The notes: generated by a model from the letters alone, not told the origin. A DNA stretch of 13,921 nt from CAYFUL01 sp964346375 (GCA_964346375.1 CAYFUL010000037.1:1-13921); one strand, 5' to 3'. Shown: positions 6,854 through 13,872, counted from the stretch's first letter. A program made the numbers and translations.

Positions 6854-8375
6854 TTCTTACCTTTCTATCAAGTACACCATATTCGTTTAAAGCGTCCTGT
6901 GCATATTGAACTGTATCGTAGTGAACTTGCTCGTCATTATTAAATTTTTCTACGTCAGATTTTTTTACAAGGTATCCTGTAACTCTAATTAAATCTGAAT
7001 CAGAACCGTAGGATGAAATATACCTCATTCCAAGTTTAAATCCAGCCTTAAATATACTTAGTACAGCTCCTGGATTTTTCTTTGCAGTAGTTTCAAATGG
7101 GAAGTGGTCACCAATTCCTGATGGGAAGTACTTGTGAAACTTAGCAGAGTGTCTAATGTGGTCATACATTTGTGGTTCTGTACCGATTTTTATTCTAGCT
7201 CCTGGAGTAGTACCTTGGTCGTTAGCTGCCCCAACTTGTGCGTGTAACATATATCTATTGTTCCATACTGGAGAGTACTTAGTTTCAAATTCTCCAACAA
7301 GTCTTTGTACTTCGTCCATTACACGAATTCCTAAATCGTCTGCTAAAATATCCTGTCCAAAAGTTGCATCTATTCCATCTTTTCTAAGTAGTTCAGTTAC
7401 ACATTCGTGAAGTCCAACTACTCCAAAAAGTCCTACAAAGTTTTCTAATTTTACAAATCCTTCAGTTACAAGGAAGTTTGATTTAAAGAAGCTAGTATTA
7501 TTTACTAAGAAGTCGATTTTACTCTCCATAAGGTTAGTCATTGTACTAATAACTTTTGGAAGTCTATTGTTCCAGAAGTCCTCTACTGAAGTTGAGTTTT
7601 CTGCAATTTTATTAAGTCTAATACGAGAAAGGGTAAAAGCTCCTCCAGCTTGTGGAAGTGCGTTATAGCAACTTGCAATGCCATAAGGAGTGTCCTTAAA
7701 ATCACTTAGGTAGTATGCGTTATTAGCAAATGCTGGGTTTGCAGTATCAATAGAAGCTGCAATTGCCTTCTTTGCAAATTCGTCAGGAGTAATATTTTCA
7801 TCGTAAAGTAGAGTTAAATTTGGAGTAGCGTTTTGTAACTCTACAATCTCCTCTAAAATTAAATTTCCTACGACAGTTTCCTCTGGACCAATATTAGCAT
7901 GGCAGAAGGAGTCGTCTATAGTTCTATCAAGTTGTAGTAGGAAAAGTCTAATATCCTCCCTTGCACTTTCCTTATCATCTACAAATCTTTCAAGTAGTCT
8001 GTCAAGAGAGCCAATATAAACTGGGAATCTAGTAATACTTGGTACATGATGGTAGAAAATAAGTAAATTTGTAAGAGCTTCCTTTAAAGTTTTAGAAGGC
8101 TTTAATCTTAAAAATTCGCTTCCTTCGTTTAGTAATTTTTCGTAATCTGGAAGGATATATCTTGGTGCATATGGAGCGTGCCCTTCATCAAGATCACATA
8201 TTTCTAAAGACTCATACATATTGTAAAACTCATCGTCCTTAGCAACTGGATAGTCAACTGCATTTTCAGCAATCTTTGCAAGTCTATAAGTCTGTTGTTC
8301 ATAAGTAAGAGCCTTGTTATTTATAGTGTTAAGTACCTCGTCTTGAAGTGATTTAATATCAAAAAATCTTTCCAT
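6834..8375 (-). CDS. yjjI: YjjI-type glycyl radical enzyme (DUF3029), substrate unknown
   Basis: A 513-residue protein, much shorter than pyruvate formate-lyase and at the normal size for YjjI (DUF3029). The thiyl cysteine is probably Cys236 in YGIASCYNALPQAGGAF. The glycyl radical site is probably Gly467 in LIRVTGYLVKK; this RVTGY form replaces the RVxGY/F motif of larger glycyl radical enzymes. Other conserved-looking stretches are HAQVGAANDQGTTPGAR and KYFPSGIGDHFPFETTAKKNPGAV. YjjI function is, as far as I know, not settled; in E. coli the pair sits beside the deo nucleoside genes. It is oxygen-sensitive by class. GGGAGG is the ribosome site, and the gene shares a 74-bp intergenic region with a divergent Crp/Fnr-type regulator, its likely controller. 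Confidence 0.93.
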   Translation of the reverse strand: MERFFDIKSLQDEVLNTINNKALTYEQQTYRLAKIAENAVDYPVAKDDEFYNMYESLEICDLDEGHAPYAPRYILPDYEKLLNEGSEFLRLKPSKTLKEALTNLLIFYHHVPSITRFPVYIGSLDRLLERFVDDKESAREDIRLFLLQLDRTIDDSFCHANIGPEETVVGNLILEEIVELQNATPNLTLLYDENITPDEFAKKAIAASIDTANPAFANNAYYLSDFKDTPYGIASCYNALPQAGGAFTLSRIRLNKIAENSTSVEDFWNNRLPKVISTMTNLMESKIDFLVNNTSFFKSNFLVTEGFVKLENFVGLFGVVGLHECVTELLRKDGIDATFGQDILADDLGIRVMDEVQRLVGEFETKYSPVWNNRYMLHAQVGAANDQGTTPGARIKIGTEPQMYDHIRHSAKFHKYFPSGIGDHFPFETTAKKNPGAVLSIFKAGFKLGMRYISSYGSDSDLIRVTGYLVKKSDVEKFNNDEQVHYDTVQYAQDALNEYGVLDRKVRNARGDN

Positions 8376-8399
8376 AATATCCTCCCTTAATTTTTTTTA

Positions 8400-8411
8400 T
8401 ATTATATAATA
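8400..8411. promoter_or_regulatory. Divergent yjjI / crp-like promoter region with AT palindrome
   Basis: The 12-bp palindrome TATTATATAATA provides a TATAAT on both strands (plus 8405-8410, minus 8406-8401). The whole yjjI-regulator spacer is only 74 bp, so the two divergent promoters must overlap here. No clear -35 boxes and no textbook Crp (TGTGA-N6-TCACA) or Fnr (TTGAT-N4-ATCAA) site are visible. Poor -35 boxes fit an activator-dependent promoter, which is inference. Confidence 0.45.
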
Positions 8412-8449
8412 GAAAAAGATAAAAAAATATGACAGGTGGCAGATTTTAA

Positions 8450-9133
8450 ATGGAATTGGGAAAAATTTTTGAAAAATTATTAGACGATAAGGAGTACTTT
8501 AAAGAGAATAGGGAGTACTTTTTAGAAAATGAGTATGGAAAATTAAAAACCTATAATTCTGGAGAGGTACTACTACGTGAACTAGATGTAATAAATAAGG
8601 CTGTAGTACTAGTTGAGGGAGAGGTATATATAAGCAGGTATTCAAGGGAAGGAAGAAGAATTATTACGGGAAGAATGGAAGAGGGGCAGATTTTTAATCT
8701 ACTGGAAATTACAGGAGGTAGAACTAGAGTAGAGGGAACAGTGGTGGCACTTGGAAATTGTACAACCTTTGAAGTACCAATTAATATTTTAAAAAAATCG
8801 CTGGAATATGACCATGTCCTTCTAAAAATTGCCTTGGAGTATATTTCTGCATTTGCCCTGGATTTAATGGAAATGGGAGTAAAGAGAAGTAGTCTAAGCC
8901 CCGAGGAAAATATACTACAGTATATTTTTGAGCTATCGAGTACAAAGGAGCCTCCAGTGGAAATAGGACAGAGTAAAAATTTTATAGCAGATTTATTTGG
9001 AATAAATGTAAGGAGCTTGTATAGATACTTAAATGAGTGGGAAGAAGAGGGGCTGTTAAAAAGAGTGGGACAGAAAATAGTAGTGGACAAAAAAAATCTT
9101 CATAGGATAAAAGATTACCTAGAAGATTTATAA
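8450..9133 (+). CDS. Crp/Fnr-family transcriptional regulator, probable yjjI regulator
   Basis: A 227-residue protein with an N-terminal cyclic-nucleotide-binding-type beta barrel (about 20-120; e.g. VLVEGEVYISRYSREGRRI and MEEGQIFNLLEI), a long dimerisation helix (about 124-150) and a C-terminal winged HTH (about 165-225; IADLFGINVRSLYRYLNEWEEEGLL). It has only one Cys in the sensor domain, so it lacks the four-Cys Fe-S site of true FNR and is not simply an oxygen sensor of that type. The ligand is unknown. The start ATG follows AGGTGG by 10 nt. It is divergent from yjjI-yjjW, so local control of that operon is the simplest reading. Its TAA shares a TTATAA hexamer with the stop of the convergent NAD kinase gene. 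Confidence 0.88.
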   Translation: MELGKIFEKLLDDKEYFKENREYFLENEYGKLKTYNSGEVLLRELDVINKAVVLVEGEVYISRYSREGRRIITGRMEEGQIFNLLEITGGRTRVEGTVVALGNCTTFEVPINILKKSLEYDHVLLKIALEYISAFALDLMEMGVKRSSLSPEENILQYIFELSSTKEPPVEIGQSKNFIADLFGINVRSLYRYLNEWEEEGLLKRVGQKIVVDKKNLHRIKDYLEDL

Positions 9134-9931
9134 AAACTTGTCCTTTAAATTTCCCCAGTAGTAGTCCTTAGAAAGAATAAGGCGCTTAATGGTTTTATTA
9201 CTAACTCGTAAATTAATTCTTTTTAGATCCCTGTAACTAAGTTCTTGGCCATCAAGTAGGATTAAATTGGAATTAGCATACCTTCTTTCGGGAACAAGAC
9301 TAATAACGTAGCTAGAAGGTACAAGAACGGGATTTGTAAGACATCTATATACGCTAGAATTCATAGGAGCAATGGGAGTAATTTGTAAAGCTTCAACTCC
9401 AAAGTGAACAATACTACCGCCGCAGGAGTGGTTGTATGCAGTAGAGCCAGAAGGTGTACTTACAATCATTCCGTCCCCAGAAAATCGTTCAACATGATTT
9501 CTATTTACAAATACATTCATATGAATAGGTCTAGAATGTTGTGCTTTAAGAACAATTTCATTAATGGCAGTTAAGTAGTAGGATCTACTTCTAGTAAAAA
9601 CCTCGGCGCCAACAAGCATAATATCCTCGATTTGATAGTTTCCAGCAAGGTAACTATCTACAAAGGACTCAAGTTCATCAGGAGAGACCTCCTGAAAAAA
9701 ACCAAGGTGGCCAGTATTTACACCAACAAAGGGAACGTCGGGAAACCTCGTCTTATGAACGGCTTTAATAAAAGAACCATCACCACCAACACAGATAATG
9801 AGGCTAACCTCGTTAGAAAATTCCCGTACAACGGTAAAACCTCTACTCTGTAAAACTTCAGTAAGATTATATACAGTTTTTCTAGTTTCAAAACTTGCGT
9901 TAGACGAAATTTGAACGACTTTTCCTTGCAT
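9128..9931 (-). CDS. nadK: NAD kinase
   Basis: ATP (or polyphosphate)-dependent kinase that makes NADP from NAD, cytoplasmic and normally essential. Motifs seen: CVGGDGSFIKAV, the diagnostic GGDG loop; VNTGHLGFF; and the second conserved region FSGDGMIVSTPSGSTAYNHS. The protein is 267 residues, within the usual range. Two ATGs lie close together (9937 and 9931). GGAG ends about 8 nt before the second but only about 2 nt before the first, so 9931 is the better start. It is convergent with the Crp-like gene, with a 6-bp overlap of stop codons, and divergent from the pseudouridine synthase gene. No terminator is visible beyond its stop. Confidence 0.95.
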   Translation of the reverse strand: MQGKVVQISSNASFETRKTVYNLTEVLQSRGFTVVREFSNEVSLIICVGGDGSFIKAVHKTRFPDVPFVGVNTGHLGFFQEVSPDELESFVDSYLAGNYQIEDIMLVGAEVFTRSRSYYLTAINEIVLKAQHSRPIHMNVFVNRNHVERFSGDGMIVSTPSGSTAYNHSCGGSIVHFGVEALQITPIAPMNSSVYRCLTNPVLVPSSYVISLVPERRYANSNLILLDGQELSYRDLKRINLRVSNKTIKRLILSKDYYWGNLKDKFL

Positions 9932-9998
9932 AAACATTTCTCCAATAATATCATTATGTATACAATACTATAAATTTTAGAAAAAAGAAAGTGAACAG

Positions 9999-10871
9999 AT
10001 GAACCAAGATAAAATAAATTACTACACCTTTAAATCGGAAGGGGAATATAAAAATTCTGCAACATTTTTAGCTGAGATGGGAATGAGCAGTAGATTTATA
10101 CGACGCTCAATAAGAGAGAAAACTGCCCTAATAAATGGAGAGTTTCCAGAAAAACCAAGAATGATATTCCCAGGAGATATAGTAAAGGTAAAGTTACCAG
10201 ATGAGGAATACAATGCAGACCCAGAGGAAGGGGAACTAAAAATACTCTATGAGGACGAGGATCTACTAATAATAGATAAGTCACCCTACATGGTAACCCA
10301 TACAACACTACACCAAAATACCAATACCCTTTCAAATTATGTAGCGGGATATTTTTTAAAAATCGGACTAAAGCGAAAGGTACGCCTAGTAAATCGACTA
10401 GATAGGGATACGACGGGAATAATAATCATAGCAAAAAATTCCCCAGCTCATGGAATACTGGCAAAACAATTTGAAAGTAGAAGTGTAGTAAAAAAATACC
10501 TGGCACTATGTCATGGAGAGTTTGAAGAAAAAGAAGGGGTAATAGATAAGCCCATAGGACGAAGTGAAGACGGAATAAGACGAGAAATAGACAGGGATGG
10601 AAAGCGGGCGCTAACAAGTTATAGAGTATTAGAAGAATATAAAGGCTTTACCCTAGTGGAATTAACCCTACATACGGGAAGAACCCATCAGCTAAGAGTA
10701 CATTTAAGCAGTATAAATAATCCAATAGCAGGGGACGAGCTATATGGAATTGAAGACGAGTACAACTACCAAAAACTCCACTCCTACTATTTGAAATTTA
10801 CCCATCCAAGAAGTGGGGAAGAAGTAGAAATACAAACAGAAGTACCAGAAGAGATGAGAAGAAAATGTTAG
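9999..10871 (+). CDS. RluA-family pseudouridine synthase
   Basis: A 290-residue RNA pseudouridine synthase converting uridines in rRNA (or tRNA). The N-terminal S4-like RNA-binding domain spans about 20-68 (SSRFIRRSIREKTALING, then PGDIVKVKLP). The catalytic domain carries VNRLDRDTTGIIIIAK (131-146) with the catalytic Asp135, then YLALCHGEF, LTLHTGRTHQLRVHL and HSYYLKFTHP. All key motifs are intact and the length is normal. The family includes RluD/RluC/RluA-type enzymes with different targets, so no specific symbol is given. The ribosome site is weak (GAAAGTG before ATG), and no alternative in-frame ATG gives a complete S4 domain. It is divergent from nadK; no terminator is apparent before the promoter at 10875. 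Confidence 0.93.
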   Translation: MNQDKINYYTFKSEGEYKNSATFLAEMGMSSRFIRRSIREKTALINGEFPEKPRMIFPGDIVKVKLPDEEYNADPEEGELKILYEDEDLLIIDKSPYMVTHTTLHQNTNTLSNYVAGYFLKIGLKRKVRLVNRLDRDTTGIIIIAKNSPAHGILAKQFESRSVVKKYLALCHGEFEEKEGVIDKPIGRSEDGIRREIDRDGKRALTSYRVLEEYKGFTLVELTLHTGRTHQLRVHLSSINNPIAGDELYGIEDEYNYQKLHSYYLKFTHPRSGEEVEIQTEVPEEMRRKC

Positions 10872-10874
10872 AAG

Positions 10875-10903
10875 TTGAAAAAATGAGTAGAAGGAAGTAT
10901 AAT
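10875..10903 (+). promoter_or_regulatory. Near-consensus sigma-A promoter for the structured RNA
   Basis: TTGAAA (10875-10880), exactly 17 bp, TATAAT (10898-10903). The start would be near 10909-10911, which is the first base of the closing stem of the RNA downstream. It begins only 4 bp after the pseudouridine synthase stop codon. Confidence 0.88.
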
Positions 10904-10909
10904 ATAGAC

Positions 10910-11090
10910 AAAGCTCTGCTGTGAGCGCGAAGATTTACTATAATTCAACCGACATATCAGAAACGGGAGACCTTAGTTTAATAGAGGTATGACAGGCCCC
11001 TGCGAGGGGAAGTCAGAAGACGTTAACGAGTTACCCACCTTATTAGAGGGCGGGTCTGAATTATTGTAACAACGCCATGGCGGAGTTTTA
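10910..11090 (+). ncRNA. ssrS: Structured RNA of about 180 nt, probably 6S RNA
   Basis: No ORF here, yet a strong promoter feeds a rod-like fold. The closing stem pairs 10910-10923 with 11076-11089 and continues 10925-10927 with 11073-11075 around one bulged A: 17 pairs, several G-U. After a small internal loop, 10935-10950 pairs with 11053-11069 with minor bulges. An apical hairpin CCCCT-GCG-AGGGG (10997-11009) is flanked by GAC/GTC and GGTA/TACC. ACCC..GGGT (11033-11055) can form an alternative hairpin on the 3' side of the central loop. Length, closing stem, open centre with a 3'-side hairpin, and the UUUUAAUGUUUU tail fit 6S RNA, the RNA-polymerase-binding open-promoter mimic. The class assignment is from architecture and a CUCUG..UGUG start, not from an alignment; a leader of ytxH is the alternative. 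Confidence 0.58.
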
Positions 11091-11092
11091 AT

Positions 11093-11117
11093 GTTTTAAA
11101 CCTCTTAAATCGGGTAA
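11093..11117 (+). promoter_or_regulatory. Sigma-B-like promoter upstream of ytxH
   Basis: GTTTTA (11093-11098), 13 bp, GGGTAA (11112-11117). This closely follows the general-stress consensus GTTTAA-N12-14-GGGTAT. The start would fall around 11124-11127, giving a leader of about 30 nt. It lies just past the structured RNA and before a ytxH homologue, which in Bacillus subtilis is a sigma-B target. Whether this organism has sigma-B cannot be seen here. Confidence 0.5.
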
Positions 11118-11157
11118 AGTAAACTTAGGAAAATAAAAATAGAAAAGGGGAATGAAC

Positions 11158-11730
11158 ATGGGATTTTTATTTGATTTTATTGAAGAAAAAAGAAGCGAAG
11201 CAATAAGAAGAAGAAGGATGAAACAATTTGGTAATGCAATACTAGGCGCTGCAACAGGATTAGCTGCAGGACTAGCAGCAGGATTACTATATGCACCACA
11301 AGAGGGAAAGAAGACAAGAGAAGATATAAAGAAATTTGGAGAGGATAGAGCCGAAGATCTACAGGGAATGGCTAAGGAAACAGCAGATGGAATCCAATAC
11401 AAAGCATACCAAGTAGGAGAGCAAGTAAAAAAATCCTACGCAACCCTTAGAGAAAAAGCACAAGAAGCCGGAGAAAATCTAGCAGAGAGTAGAGAAGAGG
11501 CAATGGCAAAAGGACGTGCAATAGGAGAAATTCTAAAAGAAGGCGTAAAAGAAGCAAAAGATGATGTAGAAGATACAAAAGAAGCAGTAAAAGAATCAGC
11601 AAAGAATATAAAAGATGAAGTAGAAAAGGGCGCAGAAAAGGTAAAAGAAGCGGCAAAAAGTGATGCAAAGGAAGTAAAAGAAAACGTAAAGGAAAAGAAA
11701 GAAGAAGTAAAGGAAGAAATAGAAAAGTAA
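11158..11730 (+). CDS. ytxH: YtxH-type stress protein with long charged helix
   Basis: About 190 residues. After a basic N-terminus (KRSEAIRRRRMKQ) there is a glycine/alanine-rich membrane segment, ILGAATGLAAGLAAGLLYAP, followed by KKTREDIKK, the hallmark of the YtxH domain. The rest is a long, alanine-, lysine- and glutamate-rich amphipathic helix of LEA-like character with repeated KEAxKExxKExKE patterns. Function in B. subtilis is unproven beyond membership of the stress-induced ytxGHJ operon. AGGGG ends 7 nt before ATG 11158, so that is the better start; the ATG at 11152 is only 1 nt from it. The next gene follows after 9 bp and is its likely partner. Confidence 0.85.
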   Translation: MGFLFDFIEEKRSEAIRRRRMKQFGNAILGAATGLAAGLAAGLLYAPQEGKKTREDIKKFGEDRAEDLQGMAKETADGIQYKAYQVGEQVKKSYATLREKAQEAGENLAESREEAMAKGRAIGEILKEGVKEAKDDVEDTKEAVKESAKNIKDEVEKGAEKVKEAAKSDAKEVKENVKEKKEEVKEEIEK

Positions 11731-11739
11731 GGAGAAAAT

Positions 11740-12228
11740 ATGACCGCAACATTAACCCTACATGATCTATTGAGAATAGTACTCTATCTAGCAGGAATAG
11801 CATCATTAGTATTTTTGGCAATGGTACTAAAAAACGTAGTTGACTTACTAAAAGATGTAAAGGGGCTACTAGATAGATATGGTCCAGAAATAGATCAAAC
11901 TATAAAAAAAGTGCCCGTAATAGCAGGAGAAGCAGCAGAAATAGCAGGCAATGTAAATGTACTAACAACAGAAGCCCAGGAGCTAGTAGTACAGGCAAAG
12001 CCAGAGATAGAAAAAGTAGTAGGAGCAGTATCCGCAGTAGGCGATACAGTAAATGGAGTAACAAGGTCAGTAGATATAATGACCAATAAGGTAACCAATA
12101 CAGTATCAGCAGTATCAGATACAATGGGAGATACGGCAAGGACCATAAGCATGAATGCAAATGGATTTTTAGACTACTACTACATGATAAAAGAAGTACT
12201 AAAGGCATTAAAAGATCTTAGAAAATAA
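11740..12228 (+). CDS. DUF948/YtxG-like membrane-anchored protein
   Basis: A 162-residue protein with one N-terminal TM segment (about 10-32, LRIVLYLAGIASLVFLAMVL) and a long helical, Val/Thr/Ala-rich region with heptad-like repeats (GDTVNGVTRSVDIMTNKV, VSDTMGDTARTI) that suggests an extended coiled-coil. This layout is that of DUF948 proteins such as YtxG. Its position 9 bp after a ytxH homologue, with a GGAGAAAA ribosome site, supports this: in B. subtilis ytxG and ytxH are neighbours, but in the opposite order. The pair probably makes a membrane-associated stress complex; the biochemical role is unknown. A strong terminator begins at its stop codon. Confidence 0.72.
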   Translation: MTATLTLHDLLRIVLYLAGIASLVFLAMVLKNVVDLLKDVKGLLDRYGPEIDQTIKKVPVIAGEAAEIAGNVNVLTTEAQELVVQAKPEIEKVVGAVSAVGDTVNGVTRSVDIMTNKVTNTVSAVSDTMGDTARTISMNANGFLDYYYMIKEVLKALKDLRK

Positions 12229-12252
12229 AGGAACCCTTCGGGGTTCTTTTTT
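12229..12252 (+). terminator. Terminator of the ytxH-ytxG unit
   Basis: GAACCC (12231-12236), tetraloop TTCG, GGGTTC (12241-12246), then six T (12247-12252). The A-rich left flank extends pairing into the T-tract. Textbook intrinsic terminator. Confidence 0.95.
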
Positions 12253-12286
12253 AGTACAAAAAAATACATAAAGGAATGATAAAACT

Positions 12287-12315
12287 TTTACAAAAGATAA
12301 AAAAAACTGTATAAT
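12287..12315 (+). promoter_or_regulatory. Promoter of the lacI-luxR-like operon
   Basis: TTTACA (12287-12292), 17 bp, TATAAT (12310-12315), followed by AGGAGG (12322-12327) and ATG 12334. No LacI-type palindromic operator is obvious at the promoter, so there is no visible sign of autoregulation. Confidence 0.87.
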
Positions 12316-12333
12316 GAAAAAAGGAGGTGCAAT

Positions 12334-13341
12334 ATGGACGCTACAATAAAAGATGTTGCAAAAATGGCAGACGTTTCAATTTCTACAGTATCCAGAGTAA
12401 TAAACGACTCAAAACCAGTTAGTCCTGAGGCAAGAAGAAGAGTACTACACGCAATAGAAGTATTGGACTATAAACCAAATGAAATAGCAAGAAGTTTGGT
12501 AACCAAAAAATCCAACCTAGTAGGAGTAATAATAAACGACCTAGGCACCTTTTTCAGTTCACAGGTACTAAGGGGAGTAGAAGAGATAGGAAGAATGTAT
12601 AACTACGATATACTAGTAGCAAGTTCTTACGACAACCCAGAGTTGGAGATAAACTTTGCAAAATTGTTTTTAAGAAAACAGGTAGAGGGAGTAATAGTAA
12701 TCTCAGAAACCCTTAACCAAAAGTTAATGTATAAATTAGAAGAACTAAAAATCCCACATTTAAACATAAACAGGTACTATAATATAGACCAAGCAGGAGC
12801 CACAATAAACTACCAAAAGGCAACAAAGGACATGATAGACTATATAATAGAAAAGGGACATAAAAAAATTGCCTTTGTGGGAATAGGAAAAGACATAGAT
12901 AGAACGGTAGAAAAGTACAAAGTACAAGGATACAAGGACGCAGTACAAGAAAAAGGCTTGGAAAGCGAAATAATCTATACCCAGGGAACAAAGCCACAAG
13001 ATGTAAAAGAGATAATAGAATATGTAGACCAAGTGGTAAAAAATAAGGGCATAACAGCAATATTCTGTGCCCAAGATGAAATAGCAATACATCTAATGAA
13101 TGAGTTCTTTGATAAGGGAATAGAAGTACCAAAGGATATATCAGTAGCAGGATTTGGAAATTCAAACCTAGGAATGATATATAGACCAAGGCTAACAACA
13201 GTAAAAGAACCATACTACGATATGGGAGCAGTATCTATAAGAAGTCTGTTAAAGACCATCGAAAGTAAAGAAGAGATGGAGAAGGACATAGTACTACCAA
13301 CACAAATACTCGAAAGAGAAAGTGTAAAAGAAGTAAAATGA
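12334..13341 (+). CDS. LacI/GalR-family transcriptional regulator (CcpA-like)
   Basis: A 335-residue repressor of normal length. The N-terminal HTH and hinge (1 to about 60) read TIKDVAKMADVSISTVSRVIN, split here as TIKDVAKMADV and SISTVSRVIN, then YKPNEIARSL. A type I periplasmic-binding-protein-like effector domain follows: LVGVIINDLGTFFSSQVLRG, VEGVIVISE, GHKKIAFVG, FCAQDEIA, ISVAGFGNS, RPRLTTVKEP. The SISTVSRVIN helix and the IARSL hinge suggest a minor-groove-inserting regulator of sugar or carbon metabolism. No sugar gene is adjacent, so the effector and targets cannot be inferred, and CcpA itself is possible but not shown. Its TGA overlaps the next ATG (ATGA), coupling translation. Confidence 0.93.
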   Translation: MDATIKDVAKMADVSISTVSRVINDSKPVSPEARRRVLHAIEVLDYKPNEIARSLVTKKSNLVGVIINDLGTFFSSQVLRGVEEIGRMYNYDILVASSYDNPELEINFAKLFLRKQVEGVIVISETLNQKLMYKLEELKIPHLNINRYYNIDQAGATINYQKATKDMIDYIIEKGHKKIAFVGIGKDIDRTVEKYKVQGYKDAVQEKGLESEIIYTQGTKPQDVKEIIEYVDQVVKNKGITAIFCAQDEIAIHLMNEFFDKGIEVPKDISVAGFGNSNLGMIYRPRLTTVKEPYYDMGAVSIRSLLKTIESKEEMEKDIVLPTQILERESVKEVK

Positions 13342-13847
13342 AAATAGAAATAAAGGTAAAACCAATAATAATAGCTCTAGGACTAAAAGAAGTACTAGAG
13401 CTAAAAACATATAAAGTAGAAATAACAGAAAACCCAACGGGAGAAAATCTACTAATAACAGATAGAAGAGAAGACCTAAGAGAGAAAGGGACAATCTATC
13501 TCTATAGAGGAGAAGGAGAAATACCAACAGAGGTAAGTATAATAGGAATAGACGCAAAAGAAGAAGAAGTACAAAGAGTAGTAGAAGAAACAAAAGAAGG
13601 GAAAAAATCCTATACGGAAAAAATAGGAAGAGAAGTAGAGGAATACATAGAACGAAAAAAACAAGTAGAAGCACTAGAAGAAAGAGAAAGGGAAATATAT
13701 AGACTACTAGAAAAGGGGCTAACCAATAGAGAAGTAGCGGCAAGATTATACTTAAGTGAGAAGACAATAAAGAACCAATTAACACACATATATAGGAAGC
13801 TAAAAATAACAGGAAGGAAAGAAATAAAAATAATAAAAAAGTATTGA
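13338..13847 (+). CDS. Small LuxR-type HTH protein with reduced receiver-like N-terminus
   Basis: A 169-residue protein. The C-terminal region (about 112-169) is a clear LuxR/NarL HTH: EREREIYRLLEKGLTNREVA, then YLSEKTIKNQLTHIYRKL. The N-terminal 85-90 residues alternate short hydrophobic strands (KPIIIALGL, NLLITDR, GTIYLYRG, VSIIGID) and end in EVQRVVEETKEGKKSYT, which resembles the last helix of a response-regulator receiver. The domain is about 30 residues short and shows no clear phosphorylation Asp in a receiver context, so phosphorelay control is doubtful. It is translationally coupled to the LacI-type gene (4-nt overlap), and no histidine kinase lies nearby. The whole gene is very A-rich, with ATA for almost all isoleucines. 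The function is unknown. Confidence 0.82.
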   Translation: MKIEIKVKPIIIALGLKEVLELKTYKVEITENPTGENLLITDRREDLREKGTIYLYRGEGEIPTEVSIIGIDAKEEEVQRVVEETKEGKKSYTEKIGREVEEYIERKKQVEALEEREREIYRLLEKGLTNREVAARLYLSEKTIKNQLTHIYRKLKITGRKEIKIIKKY

Positions 13848-13872
13848 CACCAAATAGGAGAGATGGTAATAT
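13844..13872 (+). promoter_or_regulatory. Strong sigma-A promoter reading out of the window
   Basis: TTGACA (13844-13849), exactly 17 bp, TAATAT (13867-13872). The -35 overlaps the TGA stop of the LuxR-type gene. The predicted start is near 13879, where a small hairpin GTCTT-CACAT-AAGAC (13879-13893) begins the transcript. What it transcribes lies beyond the right edge. Confidence 0.85.

Noticed and set aside
8551..9090. A 179-codon minus-strand frame opposite the Crp-like gene
   Set aside because: Serine/leucine-rich shadow with no ribosome site; the plus-strand frame has clear Crp/Fnr domains.
10995..11022. Resemblance of CCCCTGCGAGGGG-AAGTCAGAAGAC to cobalamin riboswitch segments
   Set aside because: The other conserved cobalamin elements (such as the GCCACTG box) are missing, and the ends pair as one long rod instead.
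11071..11090. GCCATGGCGG as a T-box-like antiterminator
   Set aside because: The GGGTGGTACCGCG core is absent, no aminoacyl-tRNA or amino acid gene follows, and the bases pair with the 5' end of the RNA.
11447..13213. Long leucine-rich minus-strand frames opposite the ytxH, ytxG-like and lacI-like genes
   Set aside because: They mirror the A-rich codons of the plus-strand genes, have no ribosome sites and no recognisable domains.
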